This document shows positions 1 to 8,924 of a stretch of 64,000 nt of DNA, one piece after another. The stretch is from Caldichromatium japonicum (GTDB lineage: Bacteria > Pseudomonadota > Gammaproteobacteria > Chromatiales > Chromatiaceae), in contig NZ_CP048029.1 in assembly GCF_011290485.1 (NCBI RefSeq), positions 1,843,155-1,907,154 on the forward strand, read 5' to 3'. The position numbers and the translations under genes were made by a program. Position 1 is the stretch's first letter. Each line of letters starts with the position of its first letter. The notes under the pieces are model-generated. The model did not search any database, was not told the origin of the DNA, and saw nothing but the letters and a program-made list of their open reading frames with translations.

Positions 1-1467
1 ATCCATTTCAACCTACGCTTTGCTTTAGTGGCCCTGAGCCTGGGTGCGATCTCCCTCCCCCAGGCGCAGACCCAGGATGACCGCCTCCCCGAGATGGGCA
101 GCTCTGCCGAGACAGTCATGACGCCAGGCGCCGAGCAAAGGCTTGGCCAGTCCTTTATGCGCAAGGTGCGTGAGACCCTGCCCTTGCTCGATGACCCGCT
201 GGCCCTGGATTATCTGGAGGGACTGGGCGCTCAGCTCCTAACGGCGGCGCATCAAGATCCCAGTGGGTTTCGGTTCTTCATCATCGATCAGTCGGTGGTC
301 AATGCGCTTGCCGGCCCCGGCGGACACATCGGGGTCTATACAGGTCTGATCCTGGCTGCCAAGACCGAAAGCGAGCTGGCCGCCGTGATCGCCCATGAGA
401 TCGCCCATATCAGCCAGCGCCATCTGCTGCGTTCATTGGAGGAACAAAACAGGCTGCTCTTGCCCACCGCCGCGCTTCTCATCGCTGGGGCCATCCTAGG
501 AGCCCAGGTCTCAGGCGATGCTGGGGCTGCGGCGATCGCAGGCGCCCAGGCCGCCCTCCTCCAGCGCCAGATCAATTTCACCCGCGAACATGAACACGAG
601 GCCGACCGCATCGGGATTACCATGCTTGCCCAAGCCGGCTTCGACCCATACGCGATGGCCGGTTTCTTCGAGCATCTATCTAAGGCAAGCCGCGTGACCG
701 AGACCAGTACGCCTGAGCTATTACGCACCCATCCGGTCAATGCCAACCGGATCGCCGAGGCGCTCGTGCGCGCTGATACCTTTGGCGTGCGCCAGCGCCT
801 AGACAGCCTACGCTTTCACCTAACCCGTGCCGCCCTGCGCGAACGCTCCTATAAACGCCCAGAGCAGGCGATCGAACACTTCAATGCCACCCTGCAATCA
901 GGGCGCTATCGCGAGGCACGCGCCGAGCACTATGGACTAGCTCTAGCCCTCTTGCGCGCCGGCAGGATTGAGGTCGCACGCCAAGCCCTCGAGCAGGCGC
1001 GTCAGGGACAAGGTGGCCTTGCTGAGTTCGTGATCCTGAATGCACGGCTCGACCTCGAACAAGGTCAGACCGAGCAGGCGGTCCGCAGCCTCAAGGATGC
1101 GGTTGCGCTGGACCCCGAGCGCTGGCCGCTGCGCCTGGCCTATGCCGAAGCGCTCCTTAAGGCGGGACGGGCGGCGCAGGCGATCGATGAACTCTTGGCC
1201 GTCGCCCGGCTGCGTCCCAGCAATCCGGTGTTGTACGATAGGCTGGAGCAGGCGGCGATCCGCGCTGGCAACCTGGGGGCAACCCATCGATTTCGCGCCG
1301 AGCGGCTTTATGCCGAGGGCGAGTGCGAGCTCGCCATCCGCCAGCTCGAGATCGCTTTACGTCAACGCGATCTACCCTATCATGAGGCCGCCCGCATCCA
1401 GGCGCGCCTCGAGACTTGGAAAGAAGAAGAACGCGACGCCAAACGCAACAAGCGAGGAGAACGATGA
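1..1467 (+). CDS. bepA: BepA-like periplasmic M48 metalloprotease with TPR tail (5' end outside window)
   Basis: Zinc metalloprotease of the BepA/YfgC family, which in the periplasm assists assembly or removal of outer-membrane proteins such as LptD. The zinc motif HEIAH lies about residue 123 counted from the GTG at 28, with the third ligand in EHEHEAD near residue 188. The second half is helical, with TPR-like repeats, as in BepA. The frame is open to base 1 and reads as the hydrophobic core of a signal peptide (FALVALSLGAISLPQAQT), so the true start is probably upstream and the GTG at 28 is not it. The stop overlaps the soxY start by four bases (ATGA), which suggests translational coupling. 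The family call is firm; the exact ortholog is less so. Confidence 0.85.
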   Translation: MHFNLRFALVALSLGAISLPQAQTQDDRLPEMGSSAETVMTPGAEQRLGQSFMRKVRETLPLLDDPLALDYLEGLGAQLLTAAHQDPSGFRFFIIDQSVVNALAGPGGHIGVYTGLILAAKTESELAAVIAHEIAHISQRHLLRSLEEQNRLLLPTAALLIAGAILGAQVSGDAGAAAIAGAQAALLQRQINFTREHEHEADRIGITMLAQAGFDPYAMAGFFEHLSKASRVTETSTPELLRTHPVNANRIAEALVRADTFGVRQRLDSLRFHLTRAALRERSYKRPEQAIEHFNATLQSGRYREARAEHYGLALALLRAGRIEVARQALEQARQGQGGLAEFVILNARLDLEQGQTEQAVRSLKDAVALDPERWPLRLAYAEALLKAGRAAQAIDELLAVARLRPSNPVLYDRLEQAAIRAGNLGATHRFRAERLYAEGECELAIRQLEIALRQRDLPYHEAARIQARLETWKEEERDAKRNKRGER

Positions 1468-1922
1468 TGATCGACCGCAAACGCCGCACCCTGATCCTGG
1501 GGGCATTGACCGGCTGCAGCGCATGGCTGGCCTCCCGCCTCGCCCTGGCCGGCTGGAACGCCGATGCCTTCCATTCAAAGGACATCACAAGCGCCTTGAA
1601 GGGGCTCTTGGGCATGGAGAGCGCCGAGACCAGTGAGCGCATCCAGATCAAGGCCCCGGATATTGCCGAGAACGGCGCCGTGGTCCCAATCACGGTCGAG
1701 ACCGACCTTCCAGATGTACGCTCGATCACCTTGGTCGCGGCCAAGAACCCCAATCCATTGGTTGCATCCTTTGAGTTCGTCGACCCGAGCGTGACACCCT
1801 TCGTCTCGACCCGTATCAAGATGGCCGAGACGGCAGATCTCATCGCCGTCGTTCAGTCGGGTGACAAGTTCTATCAAAACGCGCGCACCGTTAAGGTTAC
1901 CATCGGCGGTTGCGGCGGCTAA
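1464..1922 (+). CDS. soxY: Sulfur carrier protein SoxY
   Basis: SoxY holds thiosulfate-derived sulfur on a C-terminal cysteine during periplasmic oxidation by the Sox complex. The diagnostic C-terminus KVTIGGCGG is present, with the carrier Cys third from the end. The N-terminus has RKRR followed by a hydrophobic stretch ending ALA, consistent with Tat export as expected for SoxY. I place the start at the ATG overlapping the bepA stop, which gives 152 residues; a second ATG follows immediately, and the longer frame from 1416 lies inside bepA. soxZ follows after 42 bases with its own strong ribosome-binding site. No soxXAB genes occur in the window; Chromatiaceae often keep soxYZ apart from them. 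Confidence 0.95.
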   Translation: MMIDRKRRTLILGALTGCSAWLASRLALAGWNADAFHSKDITSALKGLLGMESAETSERIQIKAPDIAENGAVVPITVETDLPDVRSITLVAAKNPNPLVASFEFVDPSVTPFVSTRIKMAETADLIAVVQSGDKFYQNARTVKVTIGGCGG

Positions 1923-1964
1923 CATTTCAACTGTCTTTAACAAATTAAACGGAGGAGCCGGACG

Positions 1965-2279
1965 ATGTCCGAGATCAAGATCCGCGCCAAGATCGAGGGC
2001 GATGAGACCGTGGTCAAATGTCTGATGACCCATCCCATGGAGAGCGGCATGCGCAAGGACAACAAAACCGGTGAACTCATCCCAGCCCATTTTATCCAGG
2101 AGGTGATCTGTAAACACAAAGACCGGATCGTTTTGAAGGCTGCCTTAAGCGGCGGTGTCTCACAGAACCCCTATCTCTCTTTCAAGTTCAAGGGTGGCGC
2201 TGCGGGTGATCCCATCGAGATCAGCTGGACTGATAACAAGGGCGAGAGCCAAAGCGCCAAGGCAGAGATTGCGGGCTAA
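1965..2279 (+). CDS. soxZ: Thiosulfate oxidation carrier partner SoxZ
   Basis: SoxZ is the partner subunit of SoxY; the heterodimer presents the sulfur-bearing SoxY arm to the other Sox enzymes. The 104-residue product has the full family length and typical strings such as HPMESGMRKD and AHFIQEV. No signal peptide is visible, which fits the known co-export of SoxZ with SoxY through the Tat system. A GGAGGAG ribosome-binding site lies seven bases upstream of the ATG. A hairpin with a T-rich tail starts 16 bases after the stop and probably ends the transcript. Confidence 0.95.
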   Translation: MSEIKIRAKIEGDETVVKCLMTHPMESGMRKDNKTGELIPAHFIQEVICKHKDRIVLKAALSGGVSQNPYLSFKFKGGAAGDPIEISWTDNKGESQSAKAEIAG

Positions 2280-2295
2280 GGCATCATCCTCTTGT

Positions 2296-2346
2296 GGGCG
2301 CGATCCGATCAGGGAGCAAAAACCTCTTGGATTGCGCCCTATTTTT
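2296..2346 (+). terminator. Rho-independent terminator after soxZ
   Basis: An 11-bp stem with one mismatch (GGGCGCGATCC at 2296-2306 pairing with GGATTGCGCCC at 2329-2339) is followed by TATTTTT. Position and orientation fit the end of the soxYZ transcript. Confidence 0.7.
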
Positions 2347-2395
2347 GCGGAACACCCCCTTAATTCTGAGCCCCCAAGCGGCAACGACCGGTGTT

Positions 2396-3481
2396 TCACC
2401 CTGGCGGTTTCAAGATCGAAGTGCAACGATGTTGATGATAGTGGCGTTCGAAGCTCAAGTCATTGGGCATGAAGAATTTGGCGGGGCACTTCCAGCCGAG
2501 GATTTTGCGCGGGCGGGTCTTGAGTTGCCAGGCGATGGCATCCAGTTCCTCCTGGGTGAATCGGGACAGATCGCTGCCCTTGGGGAAACTTACGCAGCAA
2601 GCCTTTGGTGTTCTCGTTGATGCCGCGCTGCCAGGGGTTATGGGGGCCAGCAAAATAGACGGTCACGCCAGTCAGTTCGGTCAAGCGTTCATGCTGCGCC
2701 ATCCTGCGGCCCTGGTCATACGTCAGGGACAGGCGGCGTGGGCATCGATGCGGTTGAGCACGGTGCTGAATCCGGCGACGGCGGCCTCGGCGGAAGCATT
2801 TTCCATCTTGGCGAGGGTGACGAACAAGGTGGTGCGCTCGACCAGCGTGCCGATGGCGGAAGCGTTGCGGACACCTTTGATGAGATCGCTCTCCCAGTGG
2901 CCGGCAAGCAGACGATCCTCGATTTTGCTGGGCCGGTCGTGGATGCTCGTCATATTCGGAATGGTGCCGCGCCGATCCGTGCCGCGCGCACGTGGGCGCT
3001 GTGTCTTGCGGGACTGGCGCAGGCAAGCGATCAGCTTAGTGCGCAGCTCGCCATGCGGCATCGCGTAGATCGCCGTATAGATCGTCTCGTAGCTGACCTG
3101 AAGTCTTGGGTTGTCAGGGTACATACGGGCCAGTATGCCGGCAATCTGCTCTGGCGAGTCGCGCTGACGCAGCAGATCGATGACGATGGGCCACAGCGGC
3201 CCGTCCATGGCCAGACGCGGCGGACAGCGAGGCGTGGCTGCCAGCTGGCGCGCCCGCTCGTGGGCGGCGACGGCCCGATAGCCGCCTGCCACAGGCGGGC
3301 GCCCGCGCTTTCTCGGTCGTGCGCTCGGGCGCATCCAGCCGTTGCGCGCCAACTCCCGCGAGATCGTGCTCGGCGAGCGCTGCACACTGCGGGCAATTGC
3401 CCGCAGTGTGCAGCCCTGCTCAAGCCCCAGCTGAATCATCGCTCTTTCCTCGATACTGAGGTGTTCGTATTTCTTTCCCAT
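2396..3481 (-). pseudogene. IS30 transposase, two frameshifts
   Basis: DDE transposase of the IS30 family. The N-terminal helix-turn-helix (IEERAMIQLGLEQG, then RSPSTISREL) and the catalytic core strings GHWESDLIKG, LTYDQG and NENTKGLL are readable, but in three frames. The first shift lies about 2733-2741, where the opening frame stops just before LTYDQG. The second is in a four-base G run at 2582-2585, where FPQGQ should read FPKGSDLSRF. The tail ends inside the left inverted repeat. IS30 members do not normally need frameshifting, so this copy is probably inactive, unless the homopolymer shift is a sequencing error. Confidence 0.85.
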
Positions 3482-3529
3482 CGCAACATATTACCTCCTG
3501 GTAAGTGTTGCACTTCAGATTTGAGACCG
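2405..3529 (-). mobile_element. IS30-family insertion sequence (degenerate)
   Basis: The element is bounded by imperfect inverted repeats: CGGTTTCAAGATCGAAGTGC begins at 2405 and its counterpart, ending in TTGAGACCG, occupies 3507-3529 (about 18 of 23 positions match as reverse complements). Between them is one IS30-type transposase frame on the minus strand, broken by two frameshifts. No convincing short target duplication is visible, so the outer ends may be a few bases off. Confidence 0.8.
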
Positions 3530-3896
3530 AGATTTGTGAGACCAAATGGCACGCGTGTTTTATCTATCAACGATGTTGTTTGGACTGCTGCCTACCTCGA
3601 CAAAATAGAAAAAGGCGGCTTCGATACCCTAAACTTGGGCAGTCGTTTCGAGGATGATTTGGCCCCACTTTCGGTGGTCAAGCGTATCCTTCGCTACGCC
3701 CAGTGCTGCTGCCGGGGCTTGAAGAAGAACGCGGCGCAGATCACCAGGCCCCTGATGGTGGCCCCTCTGTGGATGGCGAGAAGGCATCTGATACAGGCTG
3801 CGACAGGGTAAGTGCGCCCAAGCCGGGCGCACGCCCCCTGCTCGCGGACGAAAGGTCCTCGGGGGGCCTCAGACCTTCCTTAGCAGCCCCACTGGA
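3530..3896. other. Intergenic stretch, no gene recognised
   Basis: This lies between the IS30 right end and pcm. A plus-strand frame is open across much of it (includes NDVVWTAAYLDKIEKGGFDT) but has no start of its own outside the IS and no recognisable similarity, so I do not call it. A perfect 8-bp hairpin (GTGCGCCC / GGGCGCAC) sits at 3812-3832, and an imperfect AAGGTC-rich hairpin around 3853-3879 could end the pcm transcript. Confidence 0.4.
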
Positions 3897-4568
3897 TCAA
3901 AAGACGAATGCCTTTTCCTTTGCGCGGACCGGCTGGATGAGCGGTGGCGCCCAGGTTTCGAAGAGCGACTCACGTCGATAGTCCCGTTCATTGACGCGGG
4001 TCAAACGCATGCAGGACATCGCTGGTCCCTGGCCGAGGATACATACCAGCCGCCCGTCCTCTTTTAACTGTCTCTTGAGATTGGAGAGCGCCGACTCATC
4101 GGGCACCGAGCCATTGACAGCGATCGTATCGAATGGCCCGCCAAAGATCGATCCGACAAGACCGTCGCCCTCCCGGACATCGATCCCCGTTAAGCCAAGT
4201 GCCTCAAGGCGCGCCCTCGCCTCAGCGGCCTGCGCGGGATCGATCTCCATGCTGACCACCCGCGCACCGAGCCTGCGCAGACAGGCCGCCATATAGCCTG
4301 AACCGGTCCCGATCTCCAAAGCCCGCTCGCCGGACTGGATGGCAAGCGCCTGCAAGAGGTGCCCCACTAGCTTGGGCGCAAGCATCCGATCCCCATTGGG
4401 CAAAGGGATCTCGATATCGGCATAGGCCAAGGCGCGATAGGCATCTGGCACAAACTGCTCGCGCTCGAGCGCCCCCATGACCTCTAAGACCCGCTCATCG
4501 AGCACCCCCCAGGGGCGCAATTGCTGATGGACCATGTTGAAACGGGCTATTGCGCTCGCTGTCTCCAT
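3897..4568 (-). CDS. pcm: Protein-L-isoaspartate O-methyltransferase
   Basis: SAM-dependent methyltransferase of the PCMT family, which methylates isoaspartyl residues in damaged proteins to start their repair. The 223-residue product shows the family motif I EIGTGSGYMAACL, then VSMEIDP and the region VREGDGL. The N-terminus MVHQQLRPWGV is typical of the proteobacterial subgroup. The gene stands alone on the minus strand, divergent from queF with about 175 bases between the starts. The family is certain; some members of this subgroup have lost activity on isoaspartate, so the substrate is less sure. Confidence 0.85.
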   Translation of the reverse strand: METASAIARFNMVHQQLRPWGVLDERVLEVMGALEREQFVPDAYRALAYADIEIPLPNGDRMLAPKLVGHLLQALAIQSGERALEIGTGSGYMAACLRRLGARVVSMEIDPAQAAEARARLEALGLTGIDVREGDGLVGSIFGGPFDTIAVNGSVPDESALSNLKRQLKEDGRLVCILGQGPAMSCMRLTRVNERDYRRESLFETWAPPLIQPVRAKEKAFVF

Positions 4569-4743
4569 AGGATCGACTGTCCCCCTTAAATAGTTTTTTG
4601 TTGCATGCTTGCCGCCTTAAGAAGGCAGACCAGAGGCCTTGGATTATCCAGCCCCGATCCCTGGTCGTTCAATGGCCGCCTGGTTGCACCATCCCCTATA
4701 ATCCCAAGCATCTGAACCGTTTGAATCGAAGAGAACCGCAATC

Positions 4744-5133
4744 ATGCCTAGTACCCCGAGCAAGACGCTCGAGACCTTCCCTAACCCAGACCCGAACCGC
4801 GACTATACGATCCGCATCCGTATCCCCGAGTTCACTTGTCTGTGTCCCAAGACCGGTCAGCCGGATTTTGCCGAGCTTTTACTCGAATATGTGCCTGATC
4901 AGCGTTGCGTAGAACTTAAATCGCTGAAGAACTATATCTGGTCCTATCGCAACGAAGGGGCCTTCCATGAGGCGGTCACCAATCGGATCTTAAGCGACCT
5001 AGCGGCAGCGACCGAGCCGCGCTTCATGCGCCTGACCGCTGCCTTCAATGTCCGCGGTGGGATCTATACCACGGTGATCGCCGAGCATCGCGCCGCAGGT
5101 TGGCAGGCACTGCCACCCGTCACCCTCCCTTGA
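4744..5133 (+). CDS. queF: NADPH-dependent 7-cyano-7-deazaguanine reductase QueF
   Basis: QueF reduces the nitrile preQ0 to preQ1 using NADPH, the last free-nucleobase step before queuosine is placed in tRNA. At 129 residues it is the short, single-domain type. The catalytic Cys lies in [14 protein letters not shown] (about residue 35-40), and the QueF motif is seen as [20 protein letters not shown]. The stop overlaps the rsgA start (TGATG), so the two are probably co-transcribed. queG, which acts later in the same pathway, lies at 24412. Confidence 0.95.
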   Translation: MPSTPSKTLETFPNPDPNRDYTIRIRIPEFTCLCPKTGQPDFAELLLEYVPDQRCVELKSLKNYIWSYRNEGAFHEAVTNRILSDLAAATEPRFMRLTAAFNVRGGIYTTVIAEHRAAGWQALPPVTLP

Positions 5134-6161
5134 TGACCCGCAGACGGCTCTCGCAACGCCAGATCGAACGCATCAAGGCCATCCAAGAGCGCAGGCGGGC
5201 GCATCTTGCGGCGCGCTGTGAGCAGGCCCTGGCCGAATGCGAGGCCGAGACCCTCCCCGAAGAGGGCGTAGTGTTGGTCCAACACGGACTGAACCTCTTG
5301 GTCGAGGATGCCCAAGGCCGCCTGGCCCGCTGTTTGGCACGCCAAAACCTAGGCGAGATCGTCTGCGGCGATCGGGTCATCTGGCAGCGCCTACCCGATG
5401 GCCAGGGGGTGGTGATTGCCCTACTTCCGCGCACCACGGTCTTCAACCGCCTGGATGCCGAGGGCCGAGAGAGGCCCTTGGTGGCCAATCTGAGCCGTTT
5501 GCTGATCTTGATCGCCCCCGAACCTGAGCCGAGCGTCCTCCTGATCGATCAATATCTGCTCGCCGCTGAATGCAGCGGGATTGTGCCCATCCTGGTCGCC
5601 AACAAGATGGACCTCTTGGCCGAGCCTAGCGAGCATGCCGAATTTCAGGGCCAGTTCGCACACTATGCAGCGATCGGCTATCGGATCTTTTGGGTGAGCG
5701 CCCGTCATCCCGCGTCGCTTGCGCCCCTGATCCAGGAGCTTATCGACCAGACCAGCGTGCTGGTCGGTCAATCCGGGGTTGGCAAATCCTCGCTGGTGAA
5801 GGCCTTGCTCCCCGACCGAGAGATCCAGATCGGGCGTCTCTCCGAGGCCACAGGCCTAGGTCGGCATACTACATCAGCGGCGACCTGTTATCGCCTACCG
5901 CAGGGGGGATGGATCATCGACTCGCCCGGGGTACGGCGCTTTCGGCTCGGACACATCGACCGCCAGGCCGTGGAGTGGGGATTCCGCGAGTTTCGCGACC
6001 ATGCGGGGCTATGTCGGTTTAACAACTGCCGGCATCTCGAGGAGCCGGGTTGCGCCATCCGCCAGGCGGTCGCTGCGGGCCGGATCTCTCCCCTGCGCCT
6101 GGCGAGCTTTCATCGCTTGCTTGAGGACTGCGAACGCCAGGCGCTCCCCGGGGGTACCTGA
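5133..6161 (+). CDS. rsgA: Ribosome small-subunit-dependent GTPase RsgA
   Basis: Circularly permuted GTPase that acts in late 30S ribosomal subunit maturation. An N-terminal OB-fold is followed by the permuted G motifs: NKMD (G4) comes before GQSGVGKSS (G1, about residue 213) and then DSPG (G3). The C-terminal zinc region shows C-x(5)-C-x-H-x(5)-C as CRFNNCRHLEEPGC. I choose the ATG overlapping the queF stop, giving 342 residues, over the TTG at 5100 inside queF. The N-terminus RRLSQRQIERI is usual for the family. It ends two bases before a convergent small gene. Confidence 0.93.
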   Translation: MTRRRLSQRQIERIKAIQERRRAHLAARCEQALAECEAETLPEEGVVLVQHGLNLLVEDAQGRLARCLARQNLGEIVCGDRVIWQRLPDGQGVVIALLPRTTVFNRLDAEGRERPLVANLSRLLILIAPEPEPSVLLIDQYLLAAECSGIVPILVANKMDLLAEPSEHAEFQGQFAHYAAIGYRIFWVSARHPASLAPLIQELIDQTSVLVGQSGVGKSSLVKALLPDREIQIGRLSEATGLGRHTTSAATCYRLPQGGWIIDSPGVRRFRLGHIDRQAVEWGFREFRDHAGLCRFNNCRHLEEPGCAIRQAVAAGRISPLRLASFHRLLEDCERQALPGGT

Positions 6162-6163
6162 GC

Positions 6164-6520
6164 CTACAGCAAGCGGCTGATCGCGCCCTCGGGAAGCCCG
6201 AGCACCTGGCAACCGAGCCGAAGCCCCTGCTCGGCAAAGGGTTCGATCTCGCCCCAGCGATCGTTGCAATCGAGGAACTCATTGAGCGATTCACTGATGA
6301 GCGAAAGCCGATAGGCACCAGTTGCGCGCTCGGCGGATGGGGAAGACTCAGAGCAGACATAGAGCACGGGCTCAGATGCCCCCTCGGGCACAAAGGCCAA
6401 GAGATAACGATATCTGCGCCCATCTTTGCTCTCGATCTCACCAAGCAGGGTTGCCACATAGCCGCCGATCCGATAGCGGCGCTTAGGGATGGCGGTCTGG
6501 ATCAGGGGACGGCCTTGCAT
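6164..6520 (-). CDS. Small conserved-looking protein of unknown function
   Basis: I do not recognise this 118-residue product. It has no signal peptide or membrane segment; the middle reads as beta-rich (RYRIGGYVATLLGEIESKDG, then RYRYLLAFVPEG) with an acidic C-terminal half. The ATG at 6520 is chosen because the longer frame to 6592 runs into the transposon remnant next door. That remnant ends about ten bases before the start codon, so the native promoter may have been displaced. It converges with rsgA. Confidence 0.55.
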   Translation of the reverse strand: MQGRPLIQTAIPKRRYRIGGYVATLLGEIESKDGRRYRYLLAFVPEGASEPVLYVCSESSPSAERATGAYRLSLISESLNEFLDCNDRWGEIEPFAEQGLRLGCQVLGLPEGAISRLL

Positions 6521-6527
6521 GTCGCGT

Positions 6528-6723
6528 GCTGCTCTCAAGAAAGTGCGCAAACAGGCGCACTGTGCTCTTCCTGCCCCGAATGCGGAGCGCATTCGTCTCT
6601 GACAGGCGTGACTTTCCCGACTACGGCAGAGACCCTCTCTGCTGTAGCGCCGCCGTTACCGGACGGACTCGCCCCGGGTAGGGCAGTTGCGGTTGCCAGC
6701 CGTTTGAGGTTGAGCGCGGCATT
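6528..6723 (-). pseudogene. Remnant of IS200/IS605 tnpB 3' end and right end
   Basis: About 196 bases match, on the opposite strand, the last part of the tnpB relic at roughly 19580-19776 with few differences. They cover the last codons (INAALNLKRLA region) and the sequence after it. The match stops abruptly at 6723/6724, where the IS630 terminal repeat begins, so IS630 inserted into this tnpB copy or its remnant. The preserved part is the region that in related elements also encodes the TnpB guide RNA. Confidence 0.75.
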
Positions 6724-7678
6724 ATTGATCCGAAACCAATGAACTTATATTACGTGGCATCATGGAGCTTGGGATGCTGGAAGTAGCGCATGATGCGTTG
6801 GGGGGAATTGAGAAGGCGGCGCAGGTGGCTGACGGTCGCCTTCTTCAGATCGTCCTTGGCGCGGGAGGGCGCCTGCGCGGTGATGGTGGCCTTGAGCATC
6901 TCGTTGGGGTTCAGTGCTGGGCTGTAGGGGGGGAGGGAGGAGGCCTCGATTTGATTGGCGCATGCAGCCAGCCACGCCTTGACCGGCTTGGTGTGATGCA
7001 CGCGCAGGTTGTCGAGGATGAGGAAGATCTTCTTGCCCCTGGCGTCCTTGACGAGCCGCTTCATGAAGTCGATCAGGATGTCGGCATTCATCGCCCCCGC
7101 GAACGCCTTCCGACGCACCTTGCCGCGGTTGGTCAGCGTCGAGATCACCGACAGGCCTTCGCGACGGTGCGTGACGCGAATCTCGGACGTCTTGATCGCC
7201 GGCGCATAAGAGCGCCCGCGCACCTCGTCCGAGCGCAGCCCCGTTTCATCGCCCCAGTGGATTTCGGCGCCCTCGGCCTTGGCGCGCCGGGCAATGTCCG
7301 GGTAGATCTCCTCAAGCCACGTCTTGCCCGCCGGCGGGCTTTGCTCATAGGCGCGCCGAATCGGTTTCTGGGGCGTCAATCCCCAGCGCACCATGTACTT
7401 GCCTTCCCCCTGCGGCCTGAGCTCGATGCCAAAACGGTCGAGGATCAACTGCCACAGCGCAAACGGCAGCTTCAGCTCATCCGGTGTCCCGTCGCACATG
7501 AGCTTGCGTATCTGGGCGTCCTGCTCCGCCAACAGCGCCCGCTTCTCACCCACCTTTCCTTGAGCCCTTGGGCCCCTTCGCGCGCCGCAAACGACAGCAA
7601 TCTCATGTCTCGTCTTTCCATGCCCACGACATCAGGACAGCTCACTCAATTTCAAAAGCATGTGTTTCTTATCAATAA
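6722..7678 (-). mobile_element. IS630-family element, copy 1 (internally deleted)
   Basis: Inverted terminal repeats of 20 bases lie at 6722-6741 and 7659-7678 (16 of 20 matching: one is CATTGGTTTCGGATCAATAA, the other CATGTGTTTCTTATCAATAA). They enclose one IS630-type transposase on the minus strand. The left end interrupts a tnpB remnant. A second, truncated copy lies in opposite orientation at 12272-12833. Confidence 0.8.
6750..7621 (-). pseudogene. IS630 transposase, N-terminal domain deleted and frameshifted
   Basis: The catalytic domain is intact, with the DDE residues in HWGDETGL, LILDNLRVHH and LNPNEM. Reading from the ATG at 7621, the start MERRDMRLLSFAARE jumps directly to GPKGSRKGG, so the helix-turn-helix DNA-binding region normally found here is missing. 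A stop then follows in a GGTGGGTGAG context before GEKRALL. The second half of the expected N-terminal linker (after LKLPFALW) also looks shortened. An intact copy would be about 330-350 residues. Probably inactive by itself. Confidence 0.8.
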
Positions 7679-7864
7679 AAATATCTTCTCCTACAAACGG
7701 ACCAGAACCATTTATCAGAGTTTCCTTAGCATGCGAGATCCAGGACGAGACACCCGCCCAAGGGGGCAAAACCCAGTCACGCGGTCAGCGCCCCGCGTCT
7801 TGAGCGCTTAAACCTCTTTGCCCATATCATAAGGGCATCAGACACCCGCCGCGATCCCATCGCC

Positions 7865-8806
7865 ATGCATCACCCCTGGTATATCCATCGTCTGTTGAAT
7901 CGACTACAAAGCGCGCTCTTGATCGGCTTTTTAATGGGCCTTTCGGCCTTGGCGGGGGGACTGCTGCTAGGTGAGCTAGGTGTATGGATCGCGCTGGGCG
8001 CGGCCATCGCTGCCCTGGCCGCCGAGCCGGCGATGGGTACGGGCCTGACCCTGCGCCTGTACCGCGCCCGCCCCATCCATCCCACCGAGGCCCCTGAGCT
8101 TTGGTCATGGCTCGATCGGCTCGCACGCCGCGCCGGGTTACCCGCCACACCCCGGCCCTACTATGTACCCAGCCGCATGGTCAACGCCTTCGCCACCGGC
8201 GCCAAAGGCGCCGCAGCGATCGCCCTCACCGATGGGCTTTTGCGCACCCTGACGCCGCGCGAGCTGGCCGGGGTCTTGGCCCATGAGGTGGCCCATATCG
8301 CCCATGATGACCTGCGGGTCATGGGGCTGGCAGATACCATCAGCCGTCTCACGAGCTGGCTGGCCGCGGCAGGTCAGCTTGCCGTCCTTTTGAGCCTGCC
8401 GTTATTGCTGACAGGACAATCGCAGATCAATCTTTGGGGCCTGCTACTCTTGGCGATCGCCCCCCAGCTCGCCCTGCTGGCGCAATTGGGATTATCGCGG
8501 GTACGTGAGTTCGACGCCGATCGCGCTGCTGCCCAACTAACCGGCGATCCCCTGGGTCTGGCCGCAGCCCTCGTCAAGATCGAGCGTGTTCAGCGCCCTT
8601 GGCTGGGCTGGATCTTCCCAGGTTGGGCCAATCCCGAACCTTCCTGGTTGCGCACCCATCCGCCAACCGAGCAACGGGTCGCGCGCCTGAGGGAGCTAAG
8701 CAGTACCCCACAACCGCCTGAGTTCCAGGATCTAGGACGCTTCATCAGGACGATCCCGCTGAGGACCCAACCGCCGCGTTGGTATTTCGGCGGTTTTTGG
8801 CGCTAA
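7865..8806 (+). CDS. HtpX-like membrane M48 metalloprotease
   Basis: Integral-membrane zinc protease related to HtpX. Two hydrophobic segments lie near the N-terminus (about residues 15-55), the zinc motif HEVAH is at residue 140, and another hydrophobic hairpin follows (about 165-215). The third ligand is in REFDADRAAA (about residue 218). The product is 313 residues, near the usual HtpX length, but it lacks the exact HtpX N-terminus, so I leave the symbol blank. The gene is alone, just downstream of the IS630 element. Confidence 0.8.
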   Translation: MHHPWYIHRLLNRLQSALLIGFLMGLSALAGGLLLGELGVWIALGAAIAALAAEPAMGTGLTLRLYRARPIHPTEAPELWSWLDRLARRAGLPATPRPYYVPSRMVNAFATGAKGAAAIALTDGLLRTLTPRELAGVLAHEVAHIAHDDLRVMGLADTISRLTSWLAAAGQLAVLLSLPLLLTGQSQINLWGLLLLAIAPQLALLAQLGLSRVREFDADRAAAQLTGDPLGLAAALVKIERVQRPWLGWIFPGWANPEPSWLRTHPPTEQRVARLRELSSTPQPPEFQDLGRFIRTIPLRTQPPRWYFGGFWR

Positions 8807-8924
8807 ACAGACGCGCGCCGCACCTACCGGCAGCGTTATTCACCGTTTGGTCATGTCGGCTGCACGCAATCGTCAAGATCCCCGCCTAACATAGCTTCAA
8901 AGGCTATGATTTCGGTATACAGCC

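Noticed and set aside
2160-2426. Minus-strand frame opposite soxZ and the IS30 end
   Set aside because: It crosses the soxZ terminator and an IS boundary and has no recognisable protein features.
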